DNA of 46,928 bases from Chlorobaculum sp. (GTDB lineage Bacteria; Bacteroidota; Chlorobiia; Chlorobiales; Chlorobiaceae): positions 1 to 46,928 of the forward strand of contig JAAXXD010000011.1 in the NCBI GenBank assembly GCA_013334655.1, given 5' to 3'. A model generated the notes under the pieces. It made no database searches, was not told the DNA's origin, and saw nothing but the letters and a program-made list of their open reading frames with translations. Below, in pieces: positions 34,944-44,270 of this stretch (position 1 is the stretch's first letter; every line of letters begins with the position of its first letter). The position numbers and the translations under genes were made by a program.

Positions 34944-35570
34944 ATGATGAAGCAGGAATCCCTTTTCGATCCCGTCCCGGATGAACCGACCCGCCCCGGC
35001 TCACCGGTGGATGCTCTCGACGATGTCCGCCGGATTGCCATCGAGTGCCGCAAGTGCCGCCTGGCGGAGACGCGCAAGAACGTGGTGTTCGGCGAAGGGA
35101 ATCCCAAAGCGGGTCTGTTCGTTATAGGTGAGGCTCCGGGGGCGGATGAAGATGCGCAGGGCCGCCCGTTCGTGGGGCGTTCTGGCCAGCTGCTCGACAA
35201 GATTCTCTTCGCCATCGGCTTCGAACGCAAGGACGTCTACATCGGCAACATCATCAAGTGCCGTCCGCCGGAGAACCGCAATCCGCTCACGGACGAAATT
35301 GATTGCTGCAAGCCGTGGCTCATGCAGCAGCTTGAGATCATCAACCCGAAAGTGCTGCTCCTGCTCGGCAAAGTGGCGGCCAACACCATCCTCGGCAACA
35401 CCCAATCGATGGGTTCGATGCGGGGACGAATCATCAAATGGAACCGCTTCGACTGCGTGGTGACCTATCATCCGGCGGCGCTGCTCAGGAACCCGAACTG
35501 GAAGCGCCTCTGCTGGGAGGATGTGCAGATGCTCCGGGCGCATTATGACAAGGTCTGCCTGAACGGCTGA
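34944..35570 (+). CDS. Family 4 (iron-sulfur) uracil-DNA glycosylase
   Basis: This 208-residue repair enzyme has GEAPGADED (62-70) and HPAALLRNP (176-184), the two active-site motifs of family 4. The cysteines for a [4Fe-4S] cluster are C35 and C38 (CRKC), C106 (KCRPPENRNP) and C121 or C122. It removes uracil from DNA. The gene starts 18 bases after coaBC and is 38 bases ahead of dnaB, so a loose operon is possible. Confidence 0.93.
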   Translation: MMKQESLFDPVPDEPTRPGSPVDALDDVRRIAIECRKCRLAETRKNVVFGEGNPKAGLFVIGEAPGADEDAQGRPFVGRSGQLLDKILFAIGFERKDVYIGNIIKCRPPENRNPLTDEIDCCKPWLMQQLEIINPKVLLLLGKVAANTILGNTQSMGSMRGRIIKWNRFDCVVTYHPAALLRNPNWKRLCWEDVQMLRAHYDKVCLNG

Positions 35571-35608
35571 CCGTGATATGAAATTATGAGACGAGGACAA
35601 GAAAAGGA

Positions 35609-37144
35609 ATGAAGCCGCGCGAAGGACAACTCGATTTAAGCCGTGACATCGACTTCAGCAAGGAGAGTCGGGTACCCCCCTGGTCGCTGGAGGTCGAACA
35701 GGAGGTGCTCGCCTGCATTCTGCTCGAAGAGGATCCGATAGAACAGGTGATCCAGATTTTCGGCGACAATGGCGAGGCGGTCTTTTACGAGAAGCGCCAC
35801 CAGATCATCTACAAGGCGATGATGCAGCTCTACCAGAAGCGACAGGCCATCGACCTCATCACGGTGAGCGAGGAGCTGTCGCGGGTCGGCGAACTGGAGA
35901 ACATCGGCGGGCGGCCTTATCTCGGCGAGCTTTCCGGCAAGGTGATCAGCGCGGCCAACATCGAGTTCTACGCCCGGCTGGTGAAGGAGAAGTTCCTCTA
36001 CCGGCGGCTGATCTCGATTTCGTCGCACATTTCAAGCGCGGCCTACAACACCTCGATGGACATCTTCGACCTGGTTGAAAACGCATCGCAGCAGTTCTTC
36101 AACATCTCGCAGGCGGGCATCAAGAAAAAAGCGAGCAGCATCAAGGAGCTGCTCAAAACCGCGACCAGGATGATCGAGAATCTCGGCTCCTCGCAATCGT
36201 CGGTCACCGGCATCGGCTCGGGATTCTCGGATCTGGACGCCTACACGGCGGGGTTCCAGCCGTCGGACATGATCATCATCGCCGCCCGTCCATCGGCAGG
36301 TAAAACGGCCTTCTCGCTCGCACTCGCCCGCAACGCGGCGGTGAACTTCAACACGCCGGTGCTCTTTTTCAGCCTCGAAATGGCGGAAATCCAGCTCGCG
36401 CTCAGGCTGATGTGCGCCGAGGCGTACGTGGAATCGCAGCTCGTCCGGCGCGGCCAGATTTCGCCCGAGATGATGAACAAGATCATCAACAGCATGGACG
36501 CCTTGGCCGACGCCAAGCTCTTCATCGACGACACGCCGGGCATCTCGATCATGGAGCTCTCCGCCAAGACCCGCCGCATGAAGCAGGAGCACGGCATCGG
36601 CATGGTGGTGGTAGACTACCTCCAGCTCGTCACGCCGGTCAGGGACGGGCGCTCCAACCGCGAGCAGGAGATCGCCCAGATTTCGCGCTCGCTCAAAGCG
36701 CTCGCCAAGGAGCTGAACATCCCGGTCATCGCGCTGGCGCAGCTCAACCGCTCGGTCGAACAGCGCTCCGGCGACCGCCGTCCGCAGCTCAGCGATCTTC
36801 GCGAATCCGGCTCCATCGAGCAGGACGCCGACATGGTGATGTTCCTGTCGCGACCGGAGATGTACGGCATCAAGAACTTCGAGGACGGCTCTTCGACCAA
36901 GGACATTGCCGAGCTGGTCATCGGCAAACAGCGAAACGGCCCGATTGGCACGATCAGGCTGCTCTTCCTGAAAAATTACGGACGCTTCCAGTCAACGGCC
37001 AACAGCTACCTGACCGCCGCGGAGAGCGGGCAGGCGCATTCCGAGCCGCCGAGAAACGGCGGCGGATACCTCGAAGCGTCGCTGCCGGAGCCGCCGCCGC
37101 TCGATATGGACAGTTTCATCAATTCGGACGCTGCACCCTTTTAG
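35609..37144 (+). CDS. dnaB: Replicative DNA helicase DnaB
   Basis: This 511-residue helicase unwinds DNA at the replication fork. The N-terminal domain spans about 25-125 (WSLEVEQEVLACILLE), then comes a linker helix. The RecA-like ATPase has Walker A ARPSAGKTAFSL (226-237), VVVDYLQLV as Walker B and the SDLRESGSIEQDADMV arginine-finger region. The C-terminal tail is Pro-rich. No intein is present. It lies 10 bases before the enzyme I gene. Confidence 0.97.
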   Translation: MKPREGQLDLSRDIDFSKESRVPPWSLEVEQEVLACILLEEDPIEQVIQIFGDNGEAVFYEKRHQIIYKAMMQLYQKRQAIDLITVSEELSRVGELENIGGRPYLGELSGKVISAANIEFYARLVKEKFLYRRLISISSHISSAAYNTSMDIFDLVENASQQFFNISQAGIKKKASSIKELLKTATRMIENLGSSQSSVTGIGSGFSDLDAYTAGFQPSDMIIIAARPSAGKTAFSLALARNAAVNFNTPVLFFSLEMAEIQLALRLMCAEAYVESQLVRRGQISPEMMNKIINSMDALADAKLFIDDTPGISIMELSAKTRRMKQEHGIGMVVVDYLQLVTPVRDGRSNREQEIAQISRSLKALAKELNIPVIALAQLNRSVEQRSGDRRPQLSDLRESGSIEQDADMVMFLSRPEMYGIKNFEDGSSTKDIAELVIGKQRNGPIGTIRLLFLKNYGRFQSTANSYLTAAESGQAHSEPPRNGGGYLEASLPEPPPLDMDSFINSDAAPF

Positions 37145-37154
37145 CCCCGCGCTC

Positions 37155-38954
37155 ATGCCCTACAGAAAAGCCCCGAAACCATCCGGCGACGCGCCGGAAA
37201 TCCGAGCAAGCTTCGGCGACCATTCCGATCCGTCGGGACGGGAGCGTCGGCATTACGGCATCGGCAGCGCGAAAGGGTTCGCCATCGGCGAGGTGTACGA
37301 ATTCGTCAAGGAGACTGTCGAGCACGAGATGGCCGATCTTGGCCCGGGAAACATCGAGGATGAGGTCGAGCGCTTCATGACCGCCCTGCACCGTTCGGAA
37401 AAGGAGCTGAAGAAGATCGAGCGCGTCACCACCCGCAAGATCGGACGGCTCTACTCCGACCTCTTCCAGGCGCAGATCATGCTGCTCAAGGATCCGGTGC
37501 TGACCGGCAACATCACGCGCCGGATACGCACGGAGATGAAACCCGCGCATATGGTCATCGAGCAGGAGTTCGGCAAGTTTCTCGAACACTTCCTCAACTC
37601 CGACGACATCTTCTTCCGCGAGCGGGCGGCGGATCTGCACGACATCAAGGATCGCATCATCCGCAACCTGCATATCCGCAAGCTGCACTCCTGGGTGCCG
37701 GAAGGCTCCATCGTGGTCTCGCACCACCTCTCTCCGGCGGACATCATCCTGCTCAGCCGCAGCAACATCAAAGGCTTCGCCACCGACACCGGCGGCAAGA
37801 CCTCGCACATCTCGCTGATCTGCAAGTCGCTCAACATCCCGATCGTGGTGGGCCTCGGCAACTTTTCGCAGAAGGTGGTTTCGGGCAACCGGATCATCCT
37901 TGACGGCACCGAGGGGGTGGTCATCACCGATCCGAAAAATGAAACCATCGATGCCTACCTCAAAAAGCGCGAAGAGGAGAGCAAGCACGAGGCCGACGAT
38001 TCGATGCTCGCTCATCGAAACGCCTTCACCCGCTGCGGCGCGAGAATAACGGCGCACTCGAACATCGATTTCAAGGAGGAGATCGAACATTTCGAGTCCA
38101 CCGGCTCGGAGGGGGTCGGTCTGTTCCGAACGGAGAACCTGTTCCTCGACGATCTCAAGCCTCCCAAAGAGTCGGTGCAGCAGGCCTATTATCTTGAAAT
38201 GGCCGGGATGCTCACGCCGAAACCGCTCGTCATCCGCCTGTTCGACATCGGCGGCGACAAGCTGATCTACTCTCCCGTCAAGGAGCCGAACCCGAACCTC
38301 GGCTGGCGCGGCGTGAGGATTCTGATCGACGTGCCGGAGATTCTCGACGCCCAGCTCCAGGCGGTCATCCGGGCCAACATCCACGGCAACATCGACGTGC
38401 TGATCCCCATGATCTCCTCTATCGAAGAGATCGAGCACATCCGCCAGACGCTCGACAAGCATTACAGCCACATCAAAACACTCACCCCCGAACCGCCCGA
38501 CAAACCGGCCATCGGCGCGATGATCGAGCTTCCGGCGGCGGTCGAGCTGATCGACGAAATTTCGCAGATCGTCGATTTCGTCAGCATCGGCACCAACGAC
38601 CTGACGCAGTACACCCTCGCCGTTGACCGCAACAACCTGATCGTGCAGGATCTGTTCGAGAAATTCCACCCGGCGATCATCCGCCAGCTCTACCGCATCA
38701 TCACGACTGCGCAGAAAAACCGCTGCCGCGTCTCGCTCTGCGGTGACATGGGTTCCGACCCGCTGGCGACACCCTTCCTGATCGGCTGCGGTCTGCGCGA
38801 CTTCAGCATGGTCAGCTCCGACATCCCGGCGCTGAAAGCGACGGTGGGCAAATACACGGTCGAAGAGTGCGAAACCCTCACCGCCGAATGCCTCAAACTC
38901 TCCAGCTCCTCAGCCATCAAATCCCGCCTCGAAGCCTTCGTCCGGGAGCACTGA
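37155..38954 (+). CDS. ptsI: PTS enzyme I (phosphoenolpyruvate-protein phosphotransferase)
   Basis: This 599-residue enzyme transfers phosphate from PEP to HPr. It has the phosphohistidine H218 in TDTGGKTSHIS (210-220), the PEP-binding GSEGVGLFRTENLF, RLFDIGGDKL and SIGTNDLTQYTLAVDRNN, and the catalytic Cys in VSLCGDMGSDP. The first 35 residues, before HYGIGSAKGFAIGEVYEF, have no counterpart in typical enzyme I proteins and look disordered. No HPr, enzyme II or HPr kinase gene is nearby. A regulatory rather than a sugar-uptake role is likely, but this is inference. Confidence 0.93.
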   Translation: MPYRKAPKPSGDAPEIRASFGDHSDPSGRERRHYGIGSAKGFAIGEVYEFVKETVEHEMADLGPGNIEDEVERFMTALHRSEKELKKIERVTTRKIGRLYSDLFQAQIMLLKDPVLTGNITRRIRTEMKPAHMVIEQEFGKFLEHFLNSDDIFFRERAADLHDIKDRIIRNLHIRKLHSWVPEGSIVVSHHLSPADIILLSRSNIKGFATDTGGKTSHISLICKSLNIPIVVGLGNFSQKVVSGNRIILDGTEGVVITDPKNETIDAYLKKREEESKHEADDSMLAHRNAFTRCGARITAHSNIDFKEEIEHFESTGSEGVGLFRTENLFLDDLKPPKESVQQAYYLEMAGMLTPKPLVIRLFDIGGDKLIYSPVKEPNPNLGWRGVRILIDVPEILDAQLQAVIRANIHGNIDVLIPMISSIEEIEHIRQTLDKHYSHIKTLTPEPPDKPAIGAMIELPAAVELIDEISQIVDFVSIGTNDLTQYTLAVDRNNLIVQDLFEKFHPAIIRQLYRIITTAQKNRCRVSLCGDMGSDPLATPFLIGCGLRDFSMVSSDIPALKATVGKYTVEECETLTAECLKLSSSSAIKSRLEAFVREH

Positions 38955-39439
38955 AGCGGAAATCGCCTGTGTTCATCCTCTTTGCTCAACACGGATCCGG
39001 CAGGATTATCGGAATGCGCCATCTGACGATCTCTTCAGAAAAAAAATTAACTCTAAAAATAAAGTTGATAATATAGATTGATTTATCACCCTGTTTTCAC
39101 GTAAAAAATTTATCAAACAAAAGGCAATACATCGAATATCAGCAATATCCCATTGTATTTGAATATGATAATTAATCACGAAGCCTTGACTTTTATTTTT
39201 GACAAATATATATAAAATACGGCAACTCCCTCTTGCCAAGTCCTCTTCATTTATGTAATTTTCACATGTGAAGCCAGCGAAAAAGCCTCTGGAACCTAAG
39301 ACTTTTTCAACAGGCACTGAAATCAGATCATCAGTACAATCGCCAAACTTTAAGGTTTCGAAAGTTTGCCATCTGGCGTTTTGTATTCTTTTTTACAGGA
39401 ATTTTATCCGATCAAGCTTATTAAAACCGTGAGACAATC
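38955..39439. other. AT-rich intergenic region upstream of the PEP-CTERM gene
   Basis: 485 bases without a gene. Composition is much more AT-rich than the preceding coding region. A possible promoter lies at 39186-39214, and nothing else is recognised. Confidence 0.5.
39186..39214 (+). promoter_or_regulatory. Candidate promoter for the PEP-CTERM gene
   Basis: TTGACT (39186-39191) and TATATA (39209-39214) have a 17-base spacer, in an AT-rich stretch about 225 bases before the start codon. The distance implies a long leader. Predicted only. Confidence 0.3.
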
Positions 39440-40147
39440 ATGAAAAAACTTATTTTTTTACTGTCGGCCCTCCTTGTGATGTGTTTTACGGGTATTCAGG
39501 GTTACGCAGCACCTGGCGATTTAATTAACATCCAGCTTGGAGCCAGTCCATTTTACGATAACGGTGCAGCAATCAATGATCTTGGCAATCAGTACTGGAA
39601 TTACTTTGCGGCAACAGACCAGGCAACTTGGGCTGGGCTTCGGTATTCTACCGCTTTATCAAGTGGCGCGTCGCTCGAGTATAACATGACGGGAACGACG
39701 GGCCTTGATGACACGGGTACGGCATTTCCTGACGGGGGTATAGACACGCCTTTAATGAGAGGCTACGTTTCAACTGATAACTTTAATACAGGCACACTTG
39801 ATATTAAGGGTTTGACTGCGGGCACATATACCGTGTATGTTTATTCGCAAATCGATAAAGACCAGACAAGCAGCCTGAACATGACCGCCAATGGCGTTAA
39901 TTTCACATTGACCAATAATGGCAGCCTTACTGAGTTGTCGCAAAATAAAAACTGGACAGCCCACGATGTAGTGGTTGGCGCTGGTGGAACAATCAATATG
40001 TCGTTTGGAACAGGTAATCAGATCAACGGCATTCAGCTCTTACAAGCCGTTCCTGAGCCTGGCAGCCTTGCTCTTATCGGAGTCGGGAGCATCTTGGCTC
40101 TCGGCATCAAGAGGTTGAAATCGAAAGAAGAGTCTGCTGTTGCTTGA
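39440..40147 (+). CDS. PEP-CTERM sorting-domain exported protein
   Basis: This 235-residue secreted protein has an N-terminal signal peptide (MKKLIFLLSALLVMCFTGIQ, cleavage probably after GYA at residue 23). The middle part is Gly/Thr/Asn-rich and beta-like. The C-terminal sorting signal is VPEPGSLALIGVGSILALGI followed by KRLKSKEE. The VPEP motif marks it for the exosortase system, which cuts and passes proteins to the cell surface. No exosortase gene is in this window. GC content is lower than that of its neighbours. Its own role is unknown. Confidence 0.88.
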   Translation: MKKLIFLLSALLVMCFTGIQGYAAPGDLINIQLGASPFYDNGAAINDLGNQYWNYFAATDQATWAGLRYSTALSSGASLEYNMTGTTGLDDTGTAFPDGGIDTPLMRGYVSTDNFNTGTLDIKGLTAGTYTVYVYSQIDKDQTSSLNMTANGVNFTLTNNGSLTELSQNKNWTAHDVVVGAGGTINMSFGTGNQINGIQLLQAVPEPGSLALIGVGSILALGIKRLKSKEESAVA

Positions 40148-40176
40148 TCGCGTTGTTCGATACTTCTGAAATGTGG

Positions 40177-40210
40177 AAACCCTCCTGATTGCAAGGAGGG
40201 TTTCTTGTTT
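40177..40210 (+). terminator. Terminator of the PEP-CTERM gene
   Basis: GAAACCCTCC (40177-40186) and GGAGGGTTTC (40196-40205) form a perfect 10-base stem with a 9-base loop, followed by TTGTTTTATTT. Confidence 0.85.
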
Positions 40211-40561
40211 TATTTATGCCGCGCGACAATATTCTTCCAGCGATCAAGCCTCCCGCTTTCCACTGCGCCCGAGTCAAGCCGCATCCACACTTCCTTCTCA
40301 AAGAGCATTACCGCTTGTTCAAGCATGTATCGGCAAGCCTGTTGCCCGCAATAGTGAGAGCAATTCCCGACCTGACAATCACAAAAGCCGTTCGACCCTC
40401 GCCTCCGCGCGTTGACGCTTCGCCCGGTGACACATCACTACGGATCAGGGATCATCGCCACCAAACATCCCCCTTCAGCGCCCTGAATCGGACGCGTTTG
40501 AGCGCCCGGCAACCTTTTCGCCCTGCCCTGCATCGAGCATTATCCCTGCCTGTCATGCCAT
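40211..40561. other. Intergenic region, nothing recognised
   Basis: About 350 bases between two facing terminators. Frames of 80 and 124 codons on the plus strand have no ribosome-binding site or protein-like pattern. This may be relict coding sequence, but nothing is recognisable. Confidence 0.4.
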
Positions 40562-40600
40562 AAAAAAAGCCGTTCCGGATTGTCCGGTACGGCTTTTGCA
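40562..40600 (-). terminator. Terminator of the SurA/PpiD-type gene
   Basis: On the minus strand AAAAGCCGTACCGG and CCGGAACGGCTTTT pair around a short loop and run into seven T residues, 27 bases after the stop codon. Confidence 0.85.
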
Positions 40601-40626
40601 TTATCTTGGCGACGTTTCGGGTCGCG

Positions 40627-42729
40627 CTACCTGAAATCCTCTATTTTGGAATTTCTGCGGTATGACTGTAAATATTCGGCAAGGAACTGTTGCTGCTTGA
40701 GCTTCATCAGTTGCGGCAGAACCTTTTGCTTCTCGGCGGCCAGATCAAGGCCAGGCTGAAGCTGACGACCCGTCAGCAACACGAGCGCATAGCCGCCGTT
40801 CATCTGTACCGGCTGCGAAAGCGCGTTGAGTTTCATGCCCGCCATCGCCTCCACAAGGCGCGGATCGACGCCGAACCCTTCGATGGCGCCATCGCGCCAG
40901 CGAATCTCCTTGGGGGTGATAACATGAAGATTTGGATCACTGGCGGCAATAGCGGCGAGCGAACCGCCGGAGCTTTTCGCCAGCCCGGTGAGCTTGGCTT
41001 TCAGCGCCGTGGCCTGCTTCTCGCGCACCAGCTCGGCCTTGATCATCGGCGTAAGCTGCGCATCGAGCTGATGATAGCCGGTATCGTTCTTCGTCAGAAG
41101 CTTCGTGATCACGAATCCCTTGTCGGTATCGAGCACATCGGAAATGTCGCCCTCTTTGGCTTTGAATGCGAATTTGGTGATTGCCTCGCCCATGCCGGGC
41201 ACGGAAAGAAGGCTCTGACGCGAGAAATCTCCTGTTTTGCCCACTTCGAGATTTTGAGCCTTCGCTGCCGCTTCGAATCCTTTCGATTTGGCCGCCGACT
41301 GGAAGTCCATCGCCTTGCGCTTGATCGACTCGGCAGTCTGCGTGGAGGCCTTGATCTGACGGGTCACCTCCGAGCAGACGATGCGCCGGTTGTCGAACCC
41401 TTCGATCTTGATGATGTGCAATCCGAACTGGGTTTGCACCGGGCCGACGATCTGGCCGGGACGTCCGGCAAACACCGCCTGCGAAAACTGCGGCACCATG
41501 CGCTCTTTGGTGAACCATCCCACGAAACCGCCATTGCTGGCGCTGCCGGGATCCTGTGAATACTTGGCAGCCAGCGAGGCGAATGACGCGCCGCCCTTCA
41601 TCTCTTCGGAAATCTTCCTCAGAAGCACCATGACGCGCTCGGCGTCAGCCTTGTCTGCCGGATTGACCCGGAGCAGGATGTGCGAGGCACTGGCCACCGG
41701 TTCGCCGGTCGTGATGCTTTTGATTTTCAGCAGGCGGTAGTAGCCCTGATCGGCAATCGGACCGACAACCTGGCCTGGCGCGAGTTTCGCTGAAACGAAC
41801 AAGGCATTGGATGCGGCAGGCGAGAAATCAGCTCTCGAAAGCGCGACGTTCACCGAGTTCGGCATGTCGCTCTGAATCTTGACGAATTCGCTGTCGCTCG
41901 CCGCCGAGGCGAACTGCGGAATCAAGCCGTTGATCTCCTTTTTGACCTGAACGCTATCCTGCGCGGAGGGAGTCAGCGGGACGAACACAAATTCGGCGCT
42001 GCGTGCCGGTTCCTCCTTGAACTGGGCTTTGTGCGCCTCGTACCAGCTCTTGACCTCGTCATCCTTCACCGGGAAGTTGCTCTCGGGGCCGGCATAGCTG
42101 AGCGGAAACGGAATGAAAGAGCCGGTGAAGGTGGTGAACTGGCGCTGAACTACTTCGGCAAGTTCGGGATCGGTGACGTTGACCATGCTTTTCAGGGCCA
42201 TGAGCAGCTTGTTCACCATCAACTCCTGCTTGACCTCCTGCTGGGCGTTCAGCCAGAAGTTTTTTGCCTGGGGATCGCGGCGCGCGTTTTCGAGCAACTG
42301 CCGGTCGATCTTGCCGGTTTTGGGATCGGTGAAGTTCTGGCGGATGATCGCCGGTGGATTGAGGTCGCTGTTGACTGCGTCGAGCACCTCCTGATCGTTC
42401 ACCTCGATGCCATATTTTTTGAGCAACTGCTGGATTAGTGTCTGATCGATGGCGTAATTCCATGCCTGCTCACGGAACTTCGCATCGATATCCGAAGTGA
42501 CTTCTGCGCCAGGATTGCTTCGCCGGAACCCGCTGACCATACTGTTGTAGATCGACTCGTACTGCGCCGTGGAGATCGACTCGCCATTGACTGATCCGGC
42601 AGCTCCCGCCTTTTTGACCGGGCCGGTGAAGTTCATTCCCCACTCGAAAACGATCAGGGCAAGGAACGCCGCCACGAGGACAAACAGCACGATATGCGTC
42701 TTGTCCCTCAACTTGCTCATTAATGCCAT
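40627..42729 (-). CDS. Periplasmic chaperone and peptidyl-prolyl isomerase (PpiD/SurA type)
   Basis: This is a 700-residue protein from the ATG at 42729. A short cytoplasmic N-terminus and one membrane helix (about 12-29) are followed by a SurA_N-like chaperone region (SVNGESISTAQYESIYNSMV, AIDQTLIQQLLKKYGIEV). A parvulin PPIase domain sits at about 340-445 (ASASHILLRV, SQDPGSASNGGFVGWFTK, GLHIIKIEG), and a long helical C-terminus ends the protein. The anchored layout is that of PpiD. It should help outer-membrane or secreted proteins fold in the periplasm. Its start lies 23 bases after the stop codon of pcm, suggesting an operon. Confidence 0.88.
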   Translation of the reverse strand: MALMSKLRDKTHIVLFVLVAAFLALIVFEWGMNFTGPVKKAGAAGSVNGESISTAQYESIYNSMVSGFRRSNPGAEVTSDIDAKFREQAWNYAIDQTLIQQLLKKYGIEVNDQEVLDAVNSDLNPPAIIRQNFTDPKTGKIDRQLLENARRDPQAKNFWLNAQQEVKQELMVNKLLMALKSMVNVTDPELAEVVQRQFTTFTGSFIPFPLSYAGPESNFPVKDDEVKSWYEAHKAQFKEEPARSAEFVFVPLTPSAQDSVQVKKEINGLIPQFASAASDSEFVKIQSDMPNSVNVALSRADFSPAASNALFVSAKLAPGQVVGPIADQGYYRLLKIKSITTGEPVASASHILLRVNPADKADAERVMVLLRKISEEMKGGASFASLAAKYSQDPGSASNGGFVGWFTKERMVPQFSQAVFAGRPGQIVGPVQTQFGLHIIKIEGFDNRRIVCSEVTRQIKASTQTAESIKRKAMDFQSAAKSKGFEAAAKAQNLEVGKTGDFSRQSLLSVPGMGEAITKFAFKAKEGDISDVLDTDKGFVITKLLTKNDTGYHQLDAQLTPMIKAELVREKQATALKAKLTGLAKSSGGSLAAIAASDPNLHVITPKEIRWRDGAIEGFGVDPRLVEAMAGMKLNALSQPVQMNGGYALVLLTGRQLQPGLDLAAEKQKVLPQLMKLKQQQFLAEYLQSYRRNSKIEDFR

Positions 42730-42751
42730 AGTATCTTTTCTGTCTTGACTG

Positions 42752-43417
42752 TTATTCGTTGTCGTTGTTACTTTCCCAGCCTTCACGCCCGCACAGCGGC
42801 ACGAAGGCAAAATTGTGAAACTGCTCATGCTCGAACCGCTCGCCCCTGCACCGGATCACGGTCATCTGCTGGGATACCATGTCACCCACCGGCACGACCA
42901 GCACGCCGCCATCGGCAAGCTGGTTCATGAGCGTACGCGGCTCGTGCGGCGCGGCGGCAGTCACGATGATGCCGTCAAACGGAGCTTCCTCCGGCCAGCC
43001 GAGGGTTCCATCACCGAGACGTCGCTGCACGGGCAATTCCAGCGCATTGAGCACGCGGCCCGCCATTTCGTACAAACCGGCGATCCGCTCGATGGTGAAC
43101 ACCCGATAGCCGAGCGCGTCGAGGATGGCCGCCTGGTAGCCCGATCCGGTGCCGATTTCGAGCACCTTGCCCGACGGAGAACGCTCCACCAGCAGCGAAG
43201 TCATGTACGCGACGGTATAAGGCTGCGAGATGGTCTGCCCGAATCCGATAGGCATGGCTCCATCACTGTAGGCGAAAGCCCGGCTCCCCTCATCGACGAA
43301 CAGGTGACGCCTGACGGTCAGAAAAGCATCGAGCACACGAGGACTTCTGATGCCGTAGAGCTTGAGTTGCTCCACCATCTCCCGGCGTTCCCGCGCCATG
43401 TCCCCATTCTGTTGCAT
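42752..43417 (-). CDS. pcm: Protein-L-isoaspartate O-methyltransferase
   Basis: This 221-residue enzyme methylates isoaspartyl residues in damaged proteins so that they can return to Asp. It has MVEQL...RVLDAFLTVRRHLFV, the family signature GFGQTISQPYTVAYM (58-72) and the SAM-binding VLEIGTGSGYQAA (85-97). The ATG at 43417 is preferred because GAGGG lies 7 bases upstream and the length fits the family. Upstream in-frame ATGs (43432, 43576) give extensions without similarity. Confidence 0.92.
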   Translation of the reverse strand: MQQNGDMARERREMVEQLKLYGIRSPRVLDAFLTVRRHLFVDEGSRAFAYSDGAMPIGFGQTISQPYTVAYMTSLLVERSPSGKVLEIGTGSGYQAAILDALGYRVFTIERIAGLYEMAGRVLNALELPVQRRLGDGTLGWPEEAPFDGIIVTAAAPHEPRTLMNQLADGGVLVVPVGDMVSQQMTVIRCRGERFEHEQFHNFAFVPLCGREGWESNNDNE

Positions 43418-43562
43418 CTTAATCCCTCTCATGACCAATCCTGTCCCAACAGTATCCCGGAGATAATCCCCGGAAAAACCGGAGATCAGTCCGCCTCGTT
43501 CAAGCACATTGACAACAGATTCGCTAATATTGCATCTTAACGCAAAAAATGCAATTTCGGTT

Positions 43563-44129
43563 ATGAAGTATACCATTTTCGGGCAGAATTCCCGCCAGGG
43601 CAGTTACATCCTCTCGATCCGGCTTGATACAGGGATCGAGGTGAGCTTCGGGAAGTTCAGGAACGGCGCGGCAATCGAGCTGGAGCCGGGCAATTACCTC
43701 TACGTCGGCTCGGCGCTCGGCGGCGCGAAAGGCCGATTCCCGCTCGCCTCGCGCCTCTTGCGCCACGCATCTCGAAGCGACAGCAAACCGGCGCACGCCA
43801 TCAGGAGCGCGTTGCTCGATCTGTTCGTTTCATGGGGATACCGCCAGCCCAGCGCTCAGAGGGATAAAAAACTCCACTGGCATATCGACTACCTGCTCGA
43901 CTGCAAAGAGGCTGAAATCGGGCACGTATTCCTGTTTCCGGGAGCATCGAGACTGGAACCACAACTCGCCGAACTGCTGGCCGCAACGCCCGGCGCATCC
44001 CCCATCGCCGACCGCCTCGGCGCACAGGACGCCACCTCGGGCACGCACCTGCTCAGAATCGACGAGTTGGCAAAGGTAGTGGAGCGGCTGGAGGCGTGGT
44101 GGGGCACTCGTAAAGAATGGGACGGATAG
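43563..44129 (+). CDS. DUF123 (GIY-YIG superfamily) protein
   Basis: This 188-residue protein is from the ATG at 43563. It has the pattern of the DUF123 family, which belongs to the GIY-YIG nuclease superfamily: GSYILSIRLD (13-22), NYLYVGSALGG (44-54) and a conserved HWHIDYLL. In other organisms this domain also occurs fused to endonuclease III, hinting at a DNA repair link. Activity has not been shown to my knowledge. It is divergent from pcm and stands alone. Confidence 0.82.
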   Translation: MKYTIFGQNSRQGSYILSIRLDTGIEVSFGKFRNGAAIELEPGNYLYVGSALGGAKGRFPLASRLLRHASRSDSKPAHAIRSALLDLFVSWGYRQPSAQRDKKLHWHIDYLLDCKEAEIGHVFLFPGASRLEPQLAELLAATPGASPIADRLGAQDATSGTHLLRIDELAKVVERLEAWWGTRKEWDG

Positions 44130-44270
44130 GACTGATGGGTCTGATAGGATAAAAACAAAAAACGTGATGCGTGACACTGGATACTCTTTATCCTTGTTGT
44201 CTTTGCAGTCCCTGAAAGTCCTTGATGTCCCTTATCACTCAGGGCAAATCCGCAGGTTCGTCCCTGCAGA

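Noticed and set aside
37119-38669. 516-codon minus-strand frame over ptsI
   Set aside because: It is antisense to a well-conserved enzyme I gene. Its composition is that of a reverse-complement shadow.
40173-40563. 80- and 124-codon frames between two terminators
   Set aside because: One begins inside the terminator hairpin. Neither has a ribosome-binding site or protein-like pattern.
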